This document shows, one piece after another, positions 39,387 through 48,966 of a stretch of DNA of 64,000 nucleotides; position 1 is the stretch's first letter, and every line of letters begins with the position of its first letter. The DNA comes from Leptospiraceae bacterium (GTDB taxonomy: Bacteria; Spirochaetota; Leptospiria; Leptospirales; Leptospiraceae), in assembly GCA_015075105.1 (NCBI GenBank), contig JABTUZ010000002.1, positions 654,001 through 718,000 of the forward strand. Reading direction: 5' to 3'. A program made the position numbers and the translations under genes. The notes below the pieces were generated by a model that was not told the origin of the DNA, made no database searches, and saw only the letters and a program-made list of their open reading frames with translations.

Positions 39387-40466
39387 GTGAACAGGGAAAA
39401 TTCAATTGTTAGAAAAATTATTCATATTGATATGGACGCATTTTTTGCATCTGTTGAAGAAAGAGATTTTCCTGAGTACAGAGGAAAGCCTGTAGTCGTA
39501 GGTGGTGATCCCAAAAGTAGGGGAGTTGTTTCTACGGCAAATTATGAAGCCAGAAAGTATGGAGTTCATTCCGCTATGCCAACTTCAAGAGCCTATAAAC
39601 TTTGTCCTCATGCGATTTTTGTTTATCCGAGGTTTAGTGCGTACATAGAAGTTTCAAATCAAATCAAAAAAATATTTGAAGAGTACACGGATAAGGTAGA
39701 GCCTCTCTCATTGGATGAAGCCTATTTGGATGTGACTGAAAATAAAAAAAATATTGCTTATGCTACAATTCTTGCTAAGGAAATCAAAAACCAAATAGTG
39801 AAACAAACAAAACTTACTGCATCAGCCGGGGTTAGTTATAATAAATTTTTAGCCAAAATTGCTTCCGGTCTAAATAAACCCGATGGACTAACGATAGTAA
39901 CTCCTGAAACTGCAAATGAGTTTATCGAAAAACTATCTATTGGAAGTTTTTTTGGTATCGGTAAAGTAACAGAACAAAAAATGAAGTCACTTGGAATTCA
40001 TGCAGGAAGTGATTTGAAAAAAATTTCAGAAGCAGAATTGATAAAAATTTTTGGAAAATCAGGCGCTTTCTATTATAGAATGGCAAGAGGTCAAGACGAT
40101 AGACCAGTTGAAAATTTTCATGTAGCTAAATCGGTTGGTGCAGAAAATACTTTTTCAATAGACCTTCTGAATATTGATACGATTAAAGATGAGGTTCAAG
40201 ATATTGCAAACGTATTAGTTCATCGACTTCAAAAATCAGAAGTAAAAGGAAGAACACTGACACTAAAAGTCAAATACGAGGATTTTGTAACTGTTACTAG
40301 AAGTAAAACAGGGTGCTCTTACACTGATGATTTGCAATATATTTTAAAAGAGGCTATGGTTCTATTGAAACAAACAGAAGCTGGAATACGAAAAATTCGT
40401 TTAATTGGTTTATCAATTTCTAATTTAGATTGTAATGATCGCCAACTATGTTTACCAATGCAGTAA
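39387..40466 (+). CDS. dinB: DNA polymerase IV (Y family)
   Basis: Error-prone translesion polymerase. The 359-residue protein has IHIDMDAFFASVE (first metal Asp and steric-gate region), the SLDEAYLDVT motif with the Asp-Glu pair, SAGVSYNKFLAKIASG, and a little-finger domain. The C-terminus (QLCLPMQ) resembles a beta-clamp binding peptide (QxxLPx). The start is GTG at 39387, giving MNRENSIVRKIIHIDMDAFF; a few codons later no better start exists. I found no clear spirochaetal LexA box upstream. Confidence 0.95.
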   Translation: MNRENSIVRKIIHIDMDAFFASVEERDFPEYRGKPVVVGGDPKSRGVVSTANYEARKYGVHSAMPTSRAYKLCPHAIFVYPRFSAYIEVSNQIKKIFEEYTDKVEPLSLDEAYLDVTENKKNIAYATILAKEIKNQIVKQTKLTASAGVSYNKFLAKIASGLNKPDGLTIVTPETANEFIEKLSIGSFFGIGKVTEQKMKSLGIHAGSDLKKISEAELIKIFGKSGAFYYRMARGQDDRPVENFHVAKSVGAENTFSIDLLNIDTIKDEVQDIANVLVHRLQKSEVKGRTLTLKVKYEDFVTVTRSKTGCSYTDDLQYILKEAMVLLKQTEAGIRKIRLIGLSISNLDCNDRQLCLPMQ

Positions 40467-40491
40467 AACTATACCAATTCACTTCAAGAAT

Positions 40492-41211
40492 TTATTTTTT
40501 AATAAAATTTTCTTCAAAAATCAATTTTGCTAAATCTCGAATAAATGAATTTCTTTCATCCATGATTTTTTTCAATACATCTCTGAATCTTTCGTCTTTT
40601 GTTTCTCCCATAGCCAAAATAACCGCTCCTTTTTGGTCATTGCTTAAAGAAGAGCTATTGACCAATTTGATAAAGAGGTGAATCAGATTTTCAGAGTATG
40701 GCCTATATTGAATTATTTTTCCGTTTCGATCTGGAATAGAGTTCATATTTTTTAGCTCTTCTATAAAATCATAAAAGACTTCTTCTCCAGTAGAAGAAAC
40801 AATCAAGGAAGAAAGAAGCAACTCACCTTCAGGTGATCGGTAGCGACCGATAGCTCGAATAATTTCTGTTTTGATAGAAGTATTTTTTGCATGGATATAA
40901 GCAGTTTTTAAAACAGCAAGACCCTTCGGATCTAAAGAATCACTTGCTTCCAATATTGCATTTTTTACTTCTTTGCTATCTAACCCCATTACTCTTTTAG
41001 TCAGGAGTTCCATGTTTGGGTTTGGGGTTTTACTGTTGCTATTTATGAGTTGATTTCTTTCTCGAAGTAATTGAATATTTCCCGGATCAATTTCTTGACT
41101 TGCGAGTAAGGAAAAACTAAAAAGAAAGATATAAGTATATAGGGTACTATTGAAAAAATCTATTTGAATATTTTTAAGGAACTTATAAATAATAGGTGAA
41201 ATGATTTTCAT
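40492..41211 (-). CDS. HEAT-repeat-like exported protein, function unknown
   Basis: A 239-residue protein with an N-terminal hydrophobic segment (about 20-38, ending LLASQE) that looks like an uncleaved anchor or late signal peptide. Helical repeats of HEAT type follow, with recurring units such as KTEIIRAIGRYRSPEGELLL and DQKGAVILAMGETKDERF. It lies tail to tail with dinB, 25 bp apart. Similar small HEAT proteins are common in Leptospira-like genomes and mostly uncharacterised. No enzyme motif is seen. Confidence 0.65.
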   Translation of the reverse strand: MKIISPIIYKFLKNIQIDFFNSTLYTYIFLFSFSLLASQEIDPGNIQLLRERNQLINSNSKTPNPNMELLTKRVMGLDSKEVKNAILEASDSLDPKGLAVLKTAYIHAKNTSIKTEIIRAIGRYRSPEGELLLSSLIVSSTGEEVFYDFIEELKNMNSIPDRNGKIIQYRPYSENLIHLFIKLVNSSSLSNDQKGAVILAMGETKDERFRDVLKKIMDERNSFIRDLAKLIFEENFIKK

Positions 41212-41350
41212 GCTATTAAGGTCGGAAATCTATACCAAAATCATTACCGGACACTTATAAAAAAATAGTCGTTTTAGTTTTTTTCTTTTTTGCTTGAAAA
41301 TAGATTTAATTAAGCTAAAGTTTTACAACAGAATATAATGTGAAAAAAAT

Positions 41351-41650
41351 TTATTCTCCTAATTCTCTTAAATAGTCAAAGGTGTATATACCGGAATCGT
41401 GGTAGTCGCTCCAAGAAAAGCTCAGTGCATAACGCCCCATTTTCCTCCATGATAGGAGAGTGATTTTTTTTATATGAGAAGTAGCATCACCAATATTCCC
41501 CCCATGACCACCCCTACACTTTGCGCAGGGACATTTCTTTCGTAATTCTAAAAGATTGTAGTTCGAGGCAACTCCGTCTTTCCAAGAAATTTTTAAATTT
41601 TCGGCATCGTGTGAAATCTCTAAAGGCATGGTTGATAGCGGGTTTTTCAT
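41351..41650 (-). CDS. DUF971 (GBBH-like N-terminal domain) protein
   Basis: A 99-residue protein consisting of a DUF971 domain, related to the zinc-binding N-terminal domain of gamma-butyrobetaine hydroxylase. It has [29 protein letters not shown] and the end [17 protein letters not shown]. The CPCAKC cysteines plus the nearby His-Gly region suggest a metal site. Its ATG overlaps the stop of the upstream transporter-decarboxylase gene (ATGA). DUF971 genes often sit near iron-sulphur carrier genes elsewhere, but none is present here. Confidence 0.82.
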   Translation of the reverse strand: MKNPLSTMPLEISHDAENLKISWKDGVASNYNLLELRKKCPCAKCRGGHGGNIGDATSHIKKITLLSWRKMGRYALSFSWSDYHDSGIYTFDYLRELGE

Positions 41651-43875
41651 TTTGGTAAACTCATCTTTTTTTCTTTAAAATATCCAATTGTGCTTCCGTA
41701 AGTCTGCTTTTCATTTCTTTTTAGATCAGCCATTTTAAAAGTATTTTTTTCAAATATCAATATCACGGTAGAGCCCATTTCAAATCTACCAAGCTCGGCT
41801 CCTTTTTGGATCAGAATATCTACATTCTTGTATTCGACTTCTTTTGAAAATCTAAGCCAAGAATTTGTAACAATTTTATTATCGTAAGTTACACGTATTT
41901 TTCCCACATTGGATGCTCCAACTTTTACTACTGCAATCTTACCGTATTCTGTTTGGAGGAAAGTAATCAGTCTTTCGTTTTTTGGAAATAAACCTCGTAT
42001 TCCAAGAACTGCAAGATCGTTTACAGGAAACAATTTACCCGGCTCGTAATAATACCCTAAAATTTTTCCATAGAATGGAGAATGGATTCTGTGGTAATCT
42101 TGAGGAGAAAGGTAAAATGTTATAAACTTGCCGTTAGAAAATGAGTCCAAATATTTATCTGAGCCTAAAAGCTCCTTCAAACTGTATTCAAGACCTTTCG
42201 CTTGAATTAGTGTACTCTCTTGAATATCTCCATAGCTTGTAATTCGAGCGTCTACCGGAGACACTACCGCATTTTCTGCAGAGTCCACAATTCTAGCGCC
42301 TGCTTTTAATGCTCTGGTAAAAAATTGATTTAGAGAATTGTACTCTCCAAGATTCAATTCGGCTTCACTTACATTGATTTTGTAAATTTTGGCAAATGCT
42401 TTTAAAATCGGAATCATCATAAATCTTGGGAGTCTTATATAAGTCAAGGCTCCAAAAAATTTAGATAAAAAATTCTTTGGCAGCATGGATAATAATAAAA
42501 TATAAAAGTCCTTAAATATTTCATATCGAGTTCCACTCTCTGAAATAAATTTGCTCAATTCGTAAGAAGCCGATTTGGTAAGTAGTAATAAGGAAACAAG
42601 AACCGGGATTGCGGAAGAAATTACCATAAGTAAGCCAAAGTTGAACGAGTAATAGAAAATTTCATTTCCCTTTTGGAGAAAGGTATAGCTGACAAACAAG
42701 ATCAACCCTACAAAAAAAATTCTAAAAAAATTGGCAAATTTTTCTCCCGATATATAAGTTGAGCTTTGCTCTCCCGTATAGAACCAACCACAAATCGCAA
42801 CCAATCCAAAGATCAACAAAGATGAGTTGAATAGAAAGCCAGCCAATTCATCAGAACGAACAAGTATGGAGGAAAGTAAATTCATCTGGGAATCAAAAGA
42901 AAGTGCGTTAGACGACACTAATAGATAAAATACTAAAGTAGATACAATCATCCCTTCAAAAAAAGACGATAACATGCTGACAAGGCCTTGTTTGACAGGA
43001 GAATCAGTCCTAACAACTCCGGAGATTCCGGCACTTTTTCCGACACCTACTTCGGTGATCATGCAATACGCACCGAATGACTCGCTTATCATTTTTATTG
43101 TAATAAACCCACCACCTAAGATAATACTACTCGATTGAAAAGCTTCATGGAAAACTATGGATAAGAATGACGAAAACGGAATGAAGTCGCTTTTAAAAAG
43201 AATAAAATAGCTAAAAAAGAAAAGTACTAGACCGATTGGGGTTAAAAATCCGGCCATTTTCCCGACCCTGCGAATTCCTCCAAGGGACACGTAGATGAGA
43301 ATTGCAGAAACAAGAATAGGAATAAACATTCCCTTTGTTCCAAATGCATTATTTGAAATGTGAGTCATTGTCAAAGTGGGAACTACACCTCCCATAAATA
43401 AAACAGCCAGAATACTACCTAGAGAAAATAAAACCGCGAGCCATTTTGCTTTTAGTGCTTTTTCTATAAAATACATAGGGCCGCTTAAATATCTTCCACT
43501 GGGTAATTTCGTTCTGAACTTGATCGCCATAGTGGATGATACAAATCGAATCGGCATAATTAAAATAGAGCCAATCCATATCCAAAATAAAGCTCCAATC
43601 CCACCGATGGTCAAGGCCACGGCAGATCCAATAATGGCTCCCAATAGAAGTGAAGAAGCAGTGCCGGCAAAAAATGCCTGAGAATGAACAAGTTGCCCTT
43701 TTGAACCTTTGTTGTCTAAAATTCCTGAAAAAATTTTAAATGCTAAGAAAAAAAATCGAAATTGAGGAAATTTTAAACGAATTGTCAAATAGATTCCACA
43801 GAAAATTACGAGAAGGAAATAAGGATTGATTATATCGTTGCCTAAAAGAAAAAAGTTTTTACTATTTGCCATCAT
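41647..43875 (-). CDS. psd: AGCS sodium:amino acid symporter fused to phosphatidylserine decarboxylase
   Basis: A continuous 742-residue frame with two full domains. Residues about 15-440 are an alanine/glycine:cation symporter (AGCS) with about ten membrane helices and the family segment [17 protein letters not shown] followed by PVKQGLV. Residues about 465-715 are a phosphatidylserine decarboxylase: SPVDARI (Asp542), [11 protein letters not shown] (His597), and the self-cleavage motif [13 protein letters not shown], where Gly701/Ser702 would make the pyruvoyl group. No stop or frameshift lies between them. PSD makes phosphatidylethanolamine at the inner membrane; here the usual N-terminal anchor is replaced by a transporter. 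An independent internal start at Met464 cannot be excluded. Coupled to the DUF971 gene. Confidence 0.85.
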   Translation of the reverse strand: MMANSKNFFLLGNDIINPYFLLVIFCGIYLTIRLKFPQFRFFFLAFKIFSGILDNKGSKGQLVHSQAFFAGTASSLLLGAIIGSAVALTIGGIGALFWIWIGSILIMPIRFVSSTMAIKFRTKLPSGRYLSGPMYFIEKALKAKWLAVLFSLGSILAVLFMGGVVPTLTMTHISNNAFGTKGMFIPILVSAILIYVSLGGIRRVGKMAGFLTPIGLVLFFFSYFILFKSDFIPFSSFLSIVFHEAFQSSSIILGGGFITIKMISESFGAYCMITEVGVGKSAGISGVVRTDSPVKQGLVSMLSSFFEGMIVSTLVFYLLVSSNALSFDSQMNLLSSILVRSDELAGFLFNSSLLIFGLVAICGWFYTGEQSSTYISGEKFANFFRIFFVGLILFVSYTFLQKGNEIFYYSFNFGLLMVISSAIPVLVSLLLLTKSASYELSKFISESGTRYEIFKDFYILLLSMLPKNFLSKFFGALTYIRLPRFMMIPILKAFAKIYKINVSEAELNLGEYNSLNQFFTRALKAGARIVDSAENAVVSPVDARITSYGDIQESTLIQAKGLEYSLKELLGSDKYLDSFSNGKFITFYLSPQDYHRIHSPFYGKILGYYYEPGKLFPVNDLAVLGIRGLFPKNERLITFLQTEYGKIAVVKVGASNVGKIRVTYDNKIVTNSWLRFSKEVEYKNVDILIQKGAELGRFEMGSTVILIFEKNTFKMADLKRNEKQTYGSTIGYFKEKKMSLPK

Positions 43876-43966
43876 TTCTCACTGATTTTCTCAAAAATTT
43901 CCCTAAATTAAAAAAAATTTAATGGATGAGAATTTATCTCTTCAATAAAATTTGACTTGGTTAGCC

Positions 43967-44794
43967 ATGTCAAACCCTATACAGAAGTTATTTTCTATAT
44001 TTCTTTGCTCATTTTTTCTATTTTTTTCTTCTCTGTATTCGGATGAGCCGGACAAAATAGAAAAAAACGATTTTGAATTTGGTTTTCGTCTTGGAACCGG
44101 AAGAAAAGGCAGGGAAAGATTTGACGAAAATCTGAAAAATTTCAGAACTTACGACGCTCCAAACATATACACTAATTTAAGCATATCCGGATTCCAAAAC
44201 TTGGCAAACGGGGAAATTTTTTTTAGAAGAAGGTGGTCGCCGAATGTAAAATTTGGTTTTGCTTACGGTTATAACCAATATGAAAATTTCCGAATGACTG
44301 AAATCGCATCGGACGGGTATGTAACCGTGTTGAATTTTCACATATCTACGAATTATTTTGTCGCAACGTATCATACGGAGTGGGTTTTTAAACATGTATT
44401 TATTGAGGGGGGGCTTGGGATAGGTGTCAATCAAACCAATTGGAAGACTACGGGTTATGCTTTTTCAAATAGCGAGTTTCAAAACCAAAAAGGGTATTTA
44501 TCCGGATCAGGAATGCAGTATAAAATGGAAGGCTCTCTAAATAAAAAAATTACAGATACACTTATTTTTCAGCTTGGAATTGCTCTTAATTTTTCTTCAG
44601 TACCTTCTTTTTCGGGTAGCTTAAACGGTAAATCCAATTCTTTTTTCATAAATAAAGAAGGAAAAGTGAACTCGATCAACCAGTCTGACTATTCTGATAA
44701 TTATCTATGGTACAATGCCGCGACCAGAAGATTGGATTTTTTTGTGGGGAGTGCAGTGTTATATTTTTCTTGTATGGGTAGATTTTCTATTTGA
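43967..44794 (+). CDS. Predicted outer-membrane beta-barrel-like protein
   Basis: Exported protein of about 275 residues with a signal peptide (ending SSLYSDEP) and alternating aromatic-hydrophobic strands separated by short polar turns, for example NVKFGFAYGYNQYENF, HVFIEGGLGIGVNQTNW and LIFQLGIALNFSS. That is the pattern of a small membrane barrel. The frame could begin at a TTG at 43952, but the ATG at 43967 starts the signal peptide properly. No specific family is recognised. A promoter for the next gene overlaps its stop codon. Confidence 0.65.
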   Translation: MSNPIQKLFSIFLCSFFLFFSSLYSDEPDKIEKNDFEFGFRLGTGRKGRERFDENLKNFRTYDAPNIYTNLSISGFQNLANGEIFFRRRWSPNVKFGFAYGYNQYENFRMTEIASDGYVTVLNFHISTNYFVATYHTEWVFKHVFIEGGLGIGVNQTNWKTTGYAFSNSEFQNQKGYLSGSGMQYKMEGSLNKKITDTLIFQLGIALNFSSVPSFSGSLNGKSNSFFINKEGKVNSINQSDYSDNYLWYNAATRRLDFFVGSAVLYFSCMGRFSI

Positions 44795-44818
44795 CATATC
44801 ATTATAGATTTCCATAAT
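44791..44818 (+). promoter_or_regulatory. Sigma70-type promoter for the 85-codon gene
   Basis: TTGACA (44791-44796), 16 bases, then CATAAT (44813-44818). The predicted transcript would begin about seven bases before the ATG at 44832, so the mRNA would be nearly leaderless, which fits the lack of a ribosome site there. Confidence 0.55.
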
Positions 44819-44831
44819 ATTGCAAGTTATT

Positions 44832-45077
44832 ATGGCTACTGAAAAAGTTATTACAATTTCAATCAAAGAATTACCCCACCTAAAGATTATCTTATCTGCT
44901 TGGTACAATTTTTTAAAAGAAAGCTACGATAAAAAGAAATTTTCAAGTGCTGAATTTACCGACTTTCTGAAAACCCCAGTAATGTATGACCTCGATAAGG
45001 ATCAAATCGAGCTTATGTTTTGTGGGAATGAAGAAATCTTAGAAGAATTCAGAGAAATGATTTTTAATAAAGTTTAA
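44832..45077 (+). CDS. Small hypothetical protein
   Basis: An 81-residue soluble protein beginning MATEKVITISIKELPHL with a charged helical C-terminus (EEILEEFREMIFNKV). No recognised domain, signal or cysteines. I use the ATG at 44832; a TTG at 44820 would lie at the predicted transcription start and is unlikely. It is preceded by a good promoter and followed by a gap to convergent transcription. Codon use resembles its neighbours. The function is unknown. Confidence 0.6.
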   Translation: MATEKVITISIKELPHLKIILSAWYNFLKESYDKKKFSSAEFTDFLKTPVMYDLDKDQIELMFCGNEEILEEFREMIFNKV

Positions 45078-45124
45078 TTTTTATAATCGAGTTGTTGTAT
45101 TTGAACAATAGTGGATTAGAGAGA

Positions 45125-45153
45125 AATAAAAACCTGCGAGTAAACCCCGCAGG
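45125..45153 (-). terminator. Terminator of secreted hydrolase copy A
   Basis: On the minus strand CCTGCG and CGCAGG (45148-45153 and 45133-45138) form a 6-bp stem with a 9-base loop, followed by TTTTTATT. It lies 15 bp after the stop. Confidence 0.7.
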
Positions 45154-45167
45154 CTTGAAAGTTTAAA

Positions 45168-45980
45168 CTATCTGTAACCTTCTGATTTTAACTCGCCATG
45201 ATCTTTGTATAATCCTGACGCTGCAACCGAAGGTGCTCTTGTATGTCCTGAATATTGTGCGTAAGTTACATTTTTGTTAAACGGCCAAATTCCCTCAGAT
45301 TGAGTCAAAGAACTCTGGCATTTATCAACTCCACCAACTTTACTGTATGCACAAGATGAGTGGTAAGCAACCGCATAGTCGTCTTCACCTGGAAGAATTG
45401 CAGATGCACCAAACATTCCTTTGTAACCTGGAACTTGGTAAATTGTAACTCCACCTGTGTTGTTATGGTTGTATGCAGCTCTTGCAGTAGAAACTACAAG
45501 GGACTTATCCATTGCATTTCCTGCCCAGCTCAATATGAAAGTATTGAGAGTGTTTGCAAGCTCAGACCCACCGGATGCAGCAGCAAGTGCTGTAACTTTC
45601 ACAATATTGAAACCCTTACTGGATGCAGTTCCGCCAAGGTTTGCAAGCCAATACTCAGTTGCGTAGCAACCAGCACTGTGGCAAACAATCTTACAAGAAT
45701 TTGCACCTTTACACTGGTTGGTTAGAACAGTAGTAAGGTTTGTTTGTGCTCTTGCAGTTCCATAAGTTCTTGGATCTGTTTTTCCGTCGTAACCGACAAA
45801 ATACTTAGTTCCAGAAACAGTGTTTGCAGAAGAACCCCAATAGTTGTTTACATCGGTTGTTCCTGTTCCGTTGTGATTAGAACCTGATTTTCCGTGAACA
45901 AAAATTGTTCTGTTTTGTGCCATTAAAGACCCGGAAACGATCAGGAACGAAATAGAAACGAGTAAAGTTATTTTACGCAT
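45168..45980 (-). CDS. Secreted alpha/beta-hydrolase-like protein, tandem copy A
   Basis: Exported protein of 270 residues with a signal peptide ending GSLMAQ. The mature part looks like a lipase/esterase. TIFVHGKSGSNHNG is an oxyanion-type strand-turn, KIVCHSAGCYATEYW is the nucleophile elbow (Ser in C-H-S-A-G-C, a variant of GxSxG), and GEDDYAVAYH and a late His in NHGEL or DHGEL are possible Asp and His. Several cysteines flank the elbow and may form disulphides. The ATG at 45980 is chosen over 45995 because AGGAG precedes it and the paralogue starts at the same place. It has its own promoter and terminator. The substrate is unknown. Confidence 0.72.
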   Translation of the reverse strand: MRKITLLVSISFLIVSGSLMAQNRTIFVHGKSGSNHNGTGTTDVNNYWGSSANTVSGTKYFVGYDGKTDPRTYGTARAQTNLTTVLTNQCKGANSCKIVCHSAGCYATEYWLANLGGTASSKGFNIVKVTALAAASGGSELANTLNTFILSWAGNAMDKSLVVSTARAAYNHNNTGGVTIYQVPGYKGMFGASAILPGEDDYAVAYHSSCAYSKVGGVDKCQSSLTQSEGIWPFNKNVTYAQYSGHTRAPSVAASGLYKDHGELKSEGYR

Positions 45981-46046
45981 TTTTTTTCTCCTCATATATG
46001 AAGTCCATTTCTGAACTAATACTAATTATAGACTATTTAAAATATT

Positions 46047-46074
46047 TGTATAGCTTTTTTTTAAAATTTGTCAA
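46047..46074 (-). promoter_or_regulatory. Sigma70-type promoter of hydrolase copy A
   Basis: On the minus strand TTGACA (46069-46074), a 16-base spacer, then TATACA (46047-46052), about 65 bases before the ATG at 45980. The match is strong. Confidence 0.65.
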
Positions 46075-46168
46075 AAATTTTATAATCCTGAATCAAAAAT
46101 ATGGTAAAAGAATTTAAAAAAGGAAAGAGGTAGTTTTTTATTGAAGAGACATAATTCAAGATTTATAT

Positions 46169-46200
46169 AAAAAAAATCTGCGAGTTTTTACGCTCGCAGA
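46169..46200 (-). terminator. Terminator of secreted hydrolase copy B
   Basis: On the minus strand TCTGCGAG and CTCGCAGA form a perfect 8-bp stem with an 8-base loop, followed by eight Ts. It lies about 20 bp after the stop of copy B and before the promoter of copy A, so the two copies are separate transcription units. Confidence 0.8.
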
Positions 46201-46219
46201 CTCTTAGAAAATCTTATAT

Positions 46220-47029
46220 CTATCTGTAACCTTCTGATTTTAATTCACCATGATTCAAGTACAGTCCTGAAGATCCAACTGAAGGAGCTCTAGTATGTCC
46301 TGAGTATTGTGTGTAAGTTACATTTTTGTTAAATGGCCAAATTCCTTCAGATTGAGTCAAAGAACTCTGGCATTTATCAACTCCACCAACTGTGCTGTAT
46401 GCACAAGATGAGTGGTAAGCAACCGCATAGTCGTCTTCACCTGGTAGAATTGCAGATGCACCAGCCATTCCCTTGTAACCAGGAACTTGGTAAATTGTAA
46501 CTCCGCCTGTGTTGTTATGGTTGTATGCAGCTCTTGCAGTAGAAACTACAAGGGACTTATCCATTGCATTTCCTGCCCAGCTCAATACAAATGAGTTGAG
46601 TGTGTTTGCAAGCTCAGACCCACCGGATGCAGCAGCAAGTGCTGTAACTTTTACTATATTGAAACCTTTGCTTGCAGCAGTTCCACCAAGATTTGCAAGC
46701 CAATACTCAGTTGCGTAGCAACCAGCACTGTGGCAAACAATCTTACAAGAATTTGCACCTTTACACTGGTTGGTTAGAACAGTAGTAAGGTTTGTTTGTG
46801 CTCTTGCAGTTCCATAAGTTCTTGGATCAGTAGTTCCGTCGTAACCGACAAAATACTTAGTTCCGGAAACAGTGTTAGCAGATGCACCCCAGTAGTTGTT
46901 TACATCAGTTGTACCTGTTCCATTATGATTGGAACCTGATTTTCCGTGAACAAAAATTGTTCTGTTTTGAGCCATTAAAGACCCGGAAACAAACAATAAA
47001 ATCGAAATGAGTAAATAGAATTTACGCAT
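46220..47029 (-). CDS. Secreted alpha/beta-hydrolase-like protein, tandem copy B
   Basis: Paralogue of copy A, 269 residues, differing at only about a dozen positions in roughly 250 mature residues; the signal peptides differ more. It keeps the same nucleophile elbow (CHSAGC), acidic GEDDYAVAYH and late HGEL. It is transcribed separately from its own promoter and ends at a perfect terminator hairpin. Differences are scattered substitutions such as Ser/Ala, Lys/Thr and Phe/Ala, with no frameshift, so both copies look functional. Confidence 0.74.
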   Translation of the reverse strand: MRKFYLLISILLFVSGSLMAQNRTIFVHGKSGSNHNGTGTTDVNNYWGASANTVSGTKYFVGYDGTTDPRTYGTARAQTNLTTVLTNQCKGANSCKIVCHSAGCYATEYWLANLGGTAASKGFNIVKVTALAAASGGSELANTLNSFVLSWAGNAMDKSLVVSTARAAYNHNNTGGVTIYQVPGYKGMAGASAILPGEDDYAVAYHSSCAYSTVGGVDKCQSSLTQSEGIWPFNKNVTYTQYSGHTRAPSVGSSGLYLNHGELKSEGYR

Positions 47030-47073
47030 TTTTGCCTCCTCTTAGATAAGCCTACTCTTAGACTTTCAGACAT

Positions 47074-47101
47074 ACTTTAGACTAATTTACTAAATTGTAA
47101 A
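47074..47101 (-). promoter_or_regulatory. Sigma70-like promoter of hydrolase copy B
   Basis: On the minus strand TTTACA (47096-47101), 16 bases, then TAAAGT (47074-47079), about 45 bases before the ATG at 47029. GAGG precedes the ATG at the normal place. Confidence 0.45.
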
Positions 47102-47160
47102 GAAATTTTTTATTTTTTGGCAAAAATTTTTCAAATTTGTGAAGATGTGGCAAGACTATG

Positions 47161-48966
47161 CTATTGCGAAAATTCTAAATCCAATCCTTCAAATTCCAGA
47201 ATTTTGAGAGCATTTCCGGATTTTACGACTCCGCCCTTGATTTTATAGTCAAAATTCATTTTTCCGTCTTCGATAATCTCACTAAAATGGTGGAGGTGTA
47301 AACCGCTAAAATTATTTGCCAATTCGGTATCGTGGGTGGTTACAAAACTTATGGATCGGTACTCTTGCAATTTTTTTAAAATACCCGTAGTGGCAATAAA
47401 TCTTTCTCTGGAGTTTGTTCCTTTTAATAATTCATCTAATAAAACTAAACTTTTTTTATTTTTGTTGAGGCTTTTCAAAATTGATGAAATTTTTTTCACC
47501 TCTGCATAAAAAAATGAAATTCCATCAATTAGAGAGTCTTCGTTTCTTATGCTTGTAAGTATGGAAATCGGAGGCAGACAAAAATTTTCGGCAGGGACTG
47601 AGCTTCCGCATAACGCAAGAACGCTGTTTATGCCAATGGTTCTAAGATAGGTAGTCTTGCCGGACATATTGGATCCAGTTATTAAATCAATCTCACCAAA
47701 ATGAATTTCAGCTAAATCGTTTTGTACTCTTTTACTTTTTGGAATTAGAGGGTGAGACATTTTCTTTGCAGATATCGATTCATACGAATCTGAAATTTGA
47801 GGAAAGTTATTTTCCGGATTGTGAAAATGGAAGTGGCTAAAAGGAAGAATCGAATCAAGATAAATAATTGTATCCGACCAAATTTTCAGGGATTCAGAAT
47901 ATTTTTTTTGCCAATTATCCAACTGGTCTATTAACCAAAAATCCCACAAAAATAAAATATTCAGTAAGAAATGCGTAGAAGGAGAATGAACAATCGACAC
48001 CTTATTCATAATTTTAAAAAGACTGTGGAAGGATTTTTTAATTTCTTTTTCATCAAAAGAATATTTTTCTAATATGTTTAAGGATATATTTTTTCGAATT
48101 AGAAAAGTAAGAACTTTTTCAATTGTTTTGATTTTTTCTGAAACGTTGTAATATGGCTTGAAATGGTTTAATAGTTTTGAACGAAAAAAAACGAATAATG
48201 AAAATTGAAAAAAGAACAAACTCGATGTAAAAATCGAAATATTAAAAACAAAATTGACAAAAGCCGATGAAATGAAGAGAATACACAATATCTTATAGCT
48301 GATTTGAAGAAATTTTCTATTTTCAAAAAAGAAATTTCTACTTTTATTCAGATCGGTTAATTTTACTTTTGTGTGGTTTTCTTTTTTTTCAATATCTCTC
48401 CAAAGTCTGAGGTATTTCAAGGTGAGAGTTTTCTCTAGGGTGAGTTTTCGTATTCTATTTTGTCTTTCTAAGATTTCAGATTCGCTTCTGTCCTTAATGC
48501 AAAGTAAAGACTCCAATAATTTTTTTTCTCCTTCGACTGTTTGTGTGGTATCTAAATACAGAAAAAGTCCACTATCACCAAAAATATCTAAATCCTTTTG
48601 ATAAATGTTATTCGGGAAATTTTTCCAGTCAGTGTTGTTGTTTAAATTTTTAAAATCGAGTCTTGCTCTGCACAGCTCTTTTTTGATAACTTCCAAATAC
48701 GATGCTAAACGATTTCTATATTTTTTAATTTTTTGAAATAGGAAAACATAATAAAAAAAAATTCCTGTAAGAGGTAATAGTCCAACTTGATATAGGAAAT
48801 TTTCAGTTCTGGAAAAATATAAAATCGAAAAATATACAACACAAGATATGAATATTCCTAATCGAATTCTGGAAATTTTTCTTAAAAATAGATTAAGGTT
48901 GAGTTCTTTATTTTGAAGTTTTTCTTTTCTTCTTTCGAGAACAGTCTCCGGGTGGAAGATTTTCAT
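47161..48966 (-). CDS. MutS-family ATPase with four membrane helices
   Basis: A 601-residue protein with a MutS core and ATPase but no mismatch-binding domain. Hydrophobic pairs at about 33-52/60-78 and 224-243/245-262 suggest membrane anchoring. The core segment DIFGDSGLFLYLDTTQTVEGEKKLLESLL (128-156 region) is the MutS lever entry. The ATPase has Walker A TGSNMSGKTTYLRTIG (about 425-440), LVLLDELLKGTNSRER (Walker B and D-loop), and SFVTTHDTELAN. Such membrane MutS relatives are known in Bacteroidetes-like genomes without a proven role, so this is probably not a mismatch repair protein. Its start overlaps the preceding small gene by one base (TAATG). Confidence 0.85.
   Translation of the reverse strand: MKIFHPETVLERRKEKLQNKELNLNLFLRKISRIRLGIFISCVVYFSILYFSRTENFLYQVGLLPLTGIFFYYVFLFQKIKKYRNRLASYLEVIKKELCRARLDFKNLNNNTDWKNFPNNIYQKDLDIFGDSGLFLYLDTTQTVEGEKKLLESLLCIKDRSESEILERQNRIRKLTLEKTLTLKYLRLWRDIEKKENHTKVKLTDLNKSRNFFFENRKFLQISYKILCILFISSAFVNFVFNISIFTSSLFFFQFSLFVFFRSKLLNHFKPYYNVSEKIKTIEKVLTFLIRKNISLNILEKYSFDEKEIKKSFHSLFKIMNKVSIVHSPSTHFLLNILFLWDFWLIDQLDNWQKKYSESLKIWSDTIIYLDSILPFSHFHFHNPENNFPQISDSYESISAKKMSHPLIPKSKRVQNDLAEIHFGEIDLITGSNMSGKTTYLRTIGINSVLALCGSSVPAENFCLPPISILTSIRNEDSLIDGISFFYAEVKKISSILKSLNKNKKSLVLLDELLKGTNSRERFIATTGILKKLQEYRSISFVTTHDTELANNFSGLHLHHFSEIIEDGKMNFDYKIKGGVVKSGNALKILEFEGLDLEFSQ

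Noticed and set aside
39387-39410. LexA box for dinB
   Set aside because: I looked for a TTTG-N5-CAAA type site upstream and did not find one.
45360-45725. Plus-strand frame antisense to hydrolase copy A
   Set aside because: It is a shadow of the coding gene; the matching frame in copy B arises only because the genes are nearly identical.
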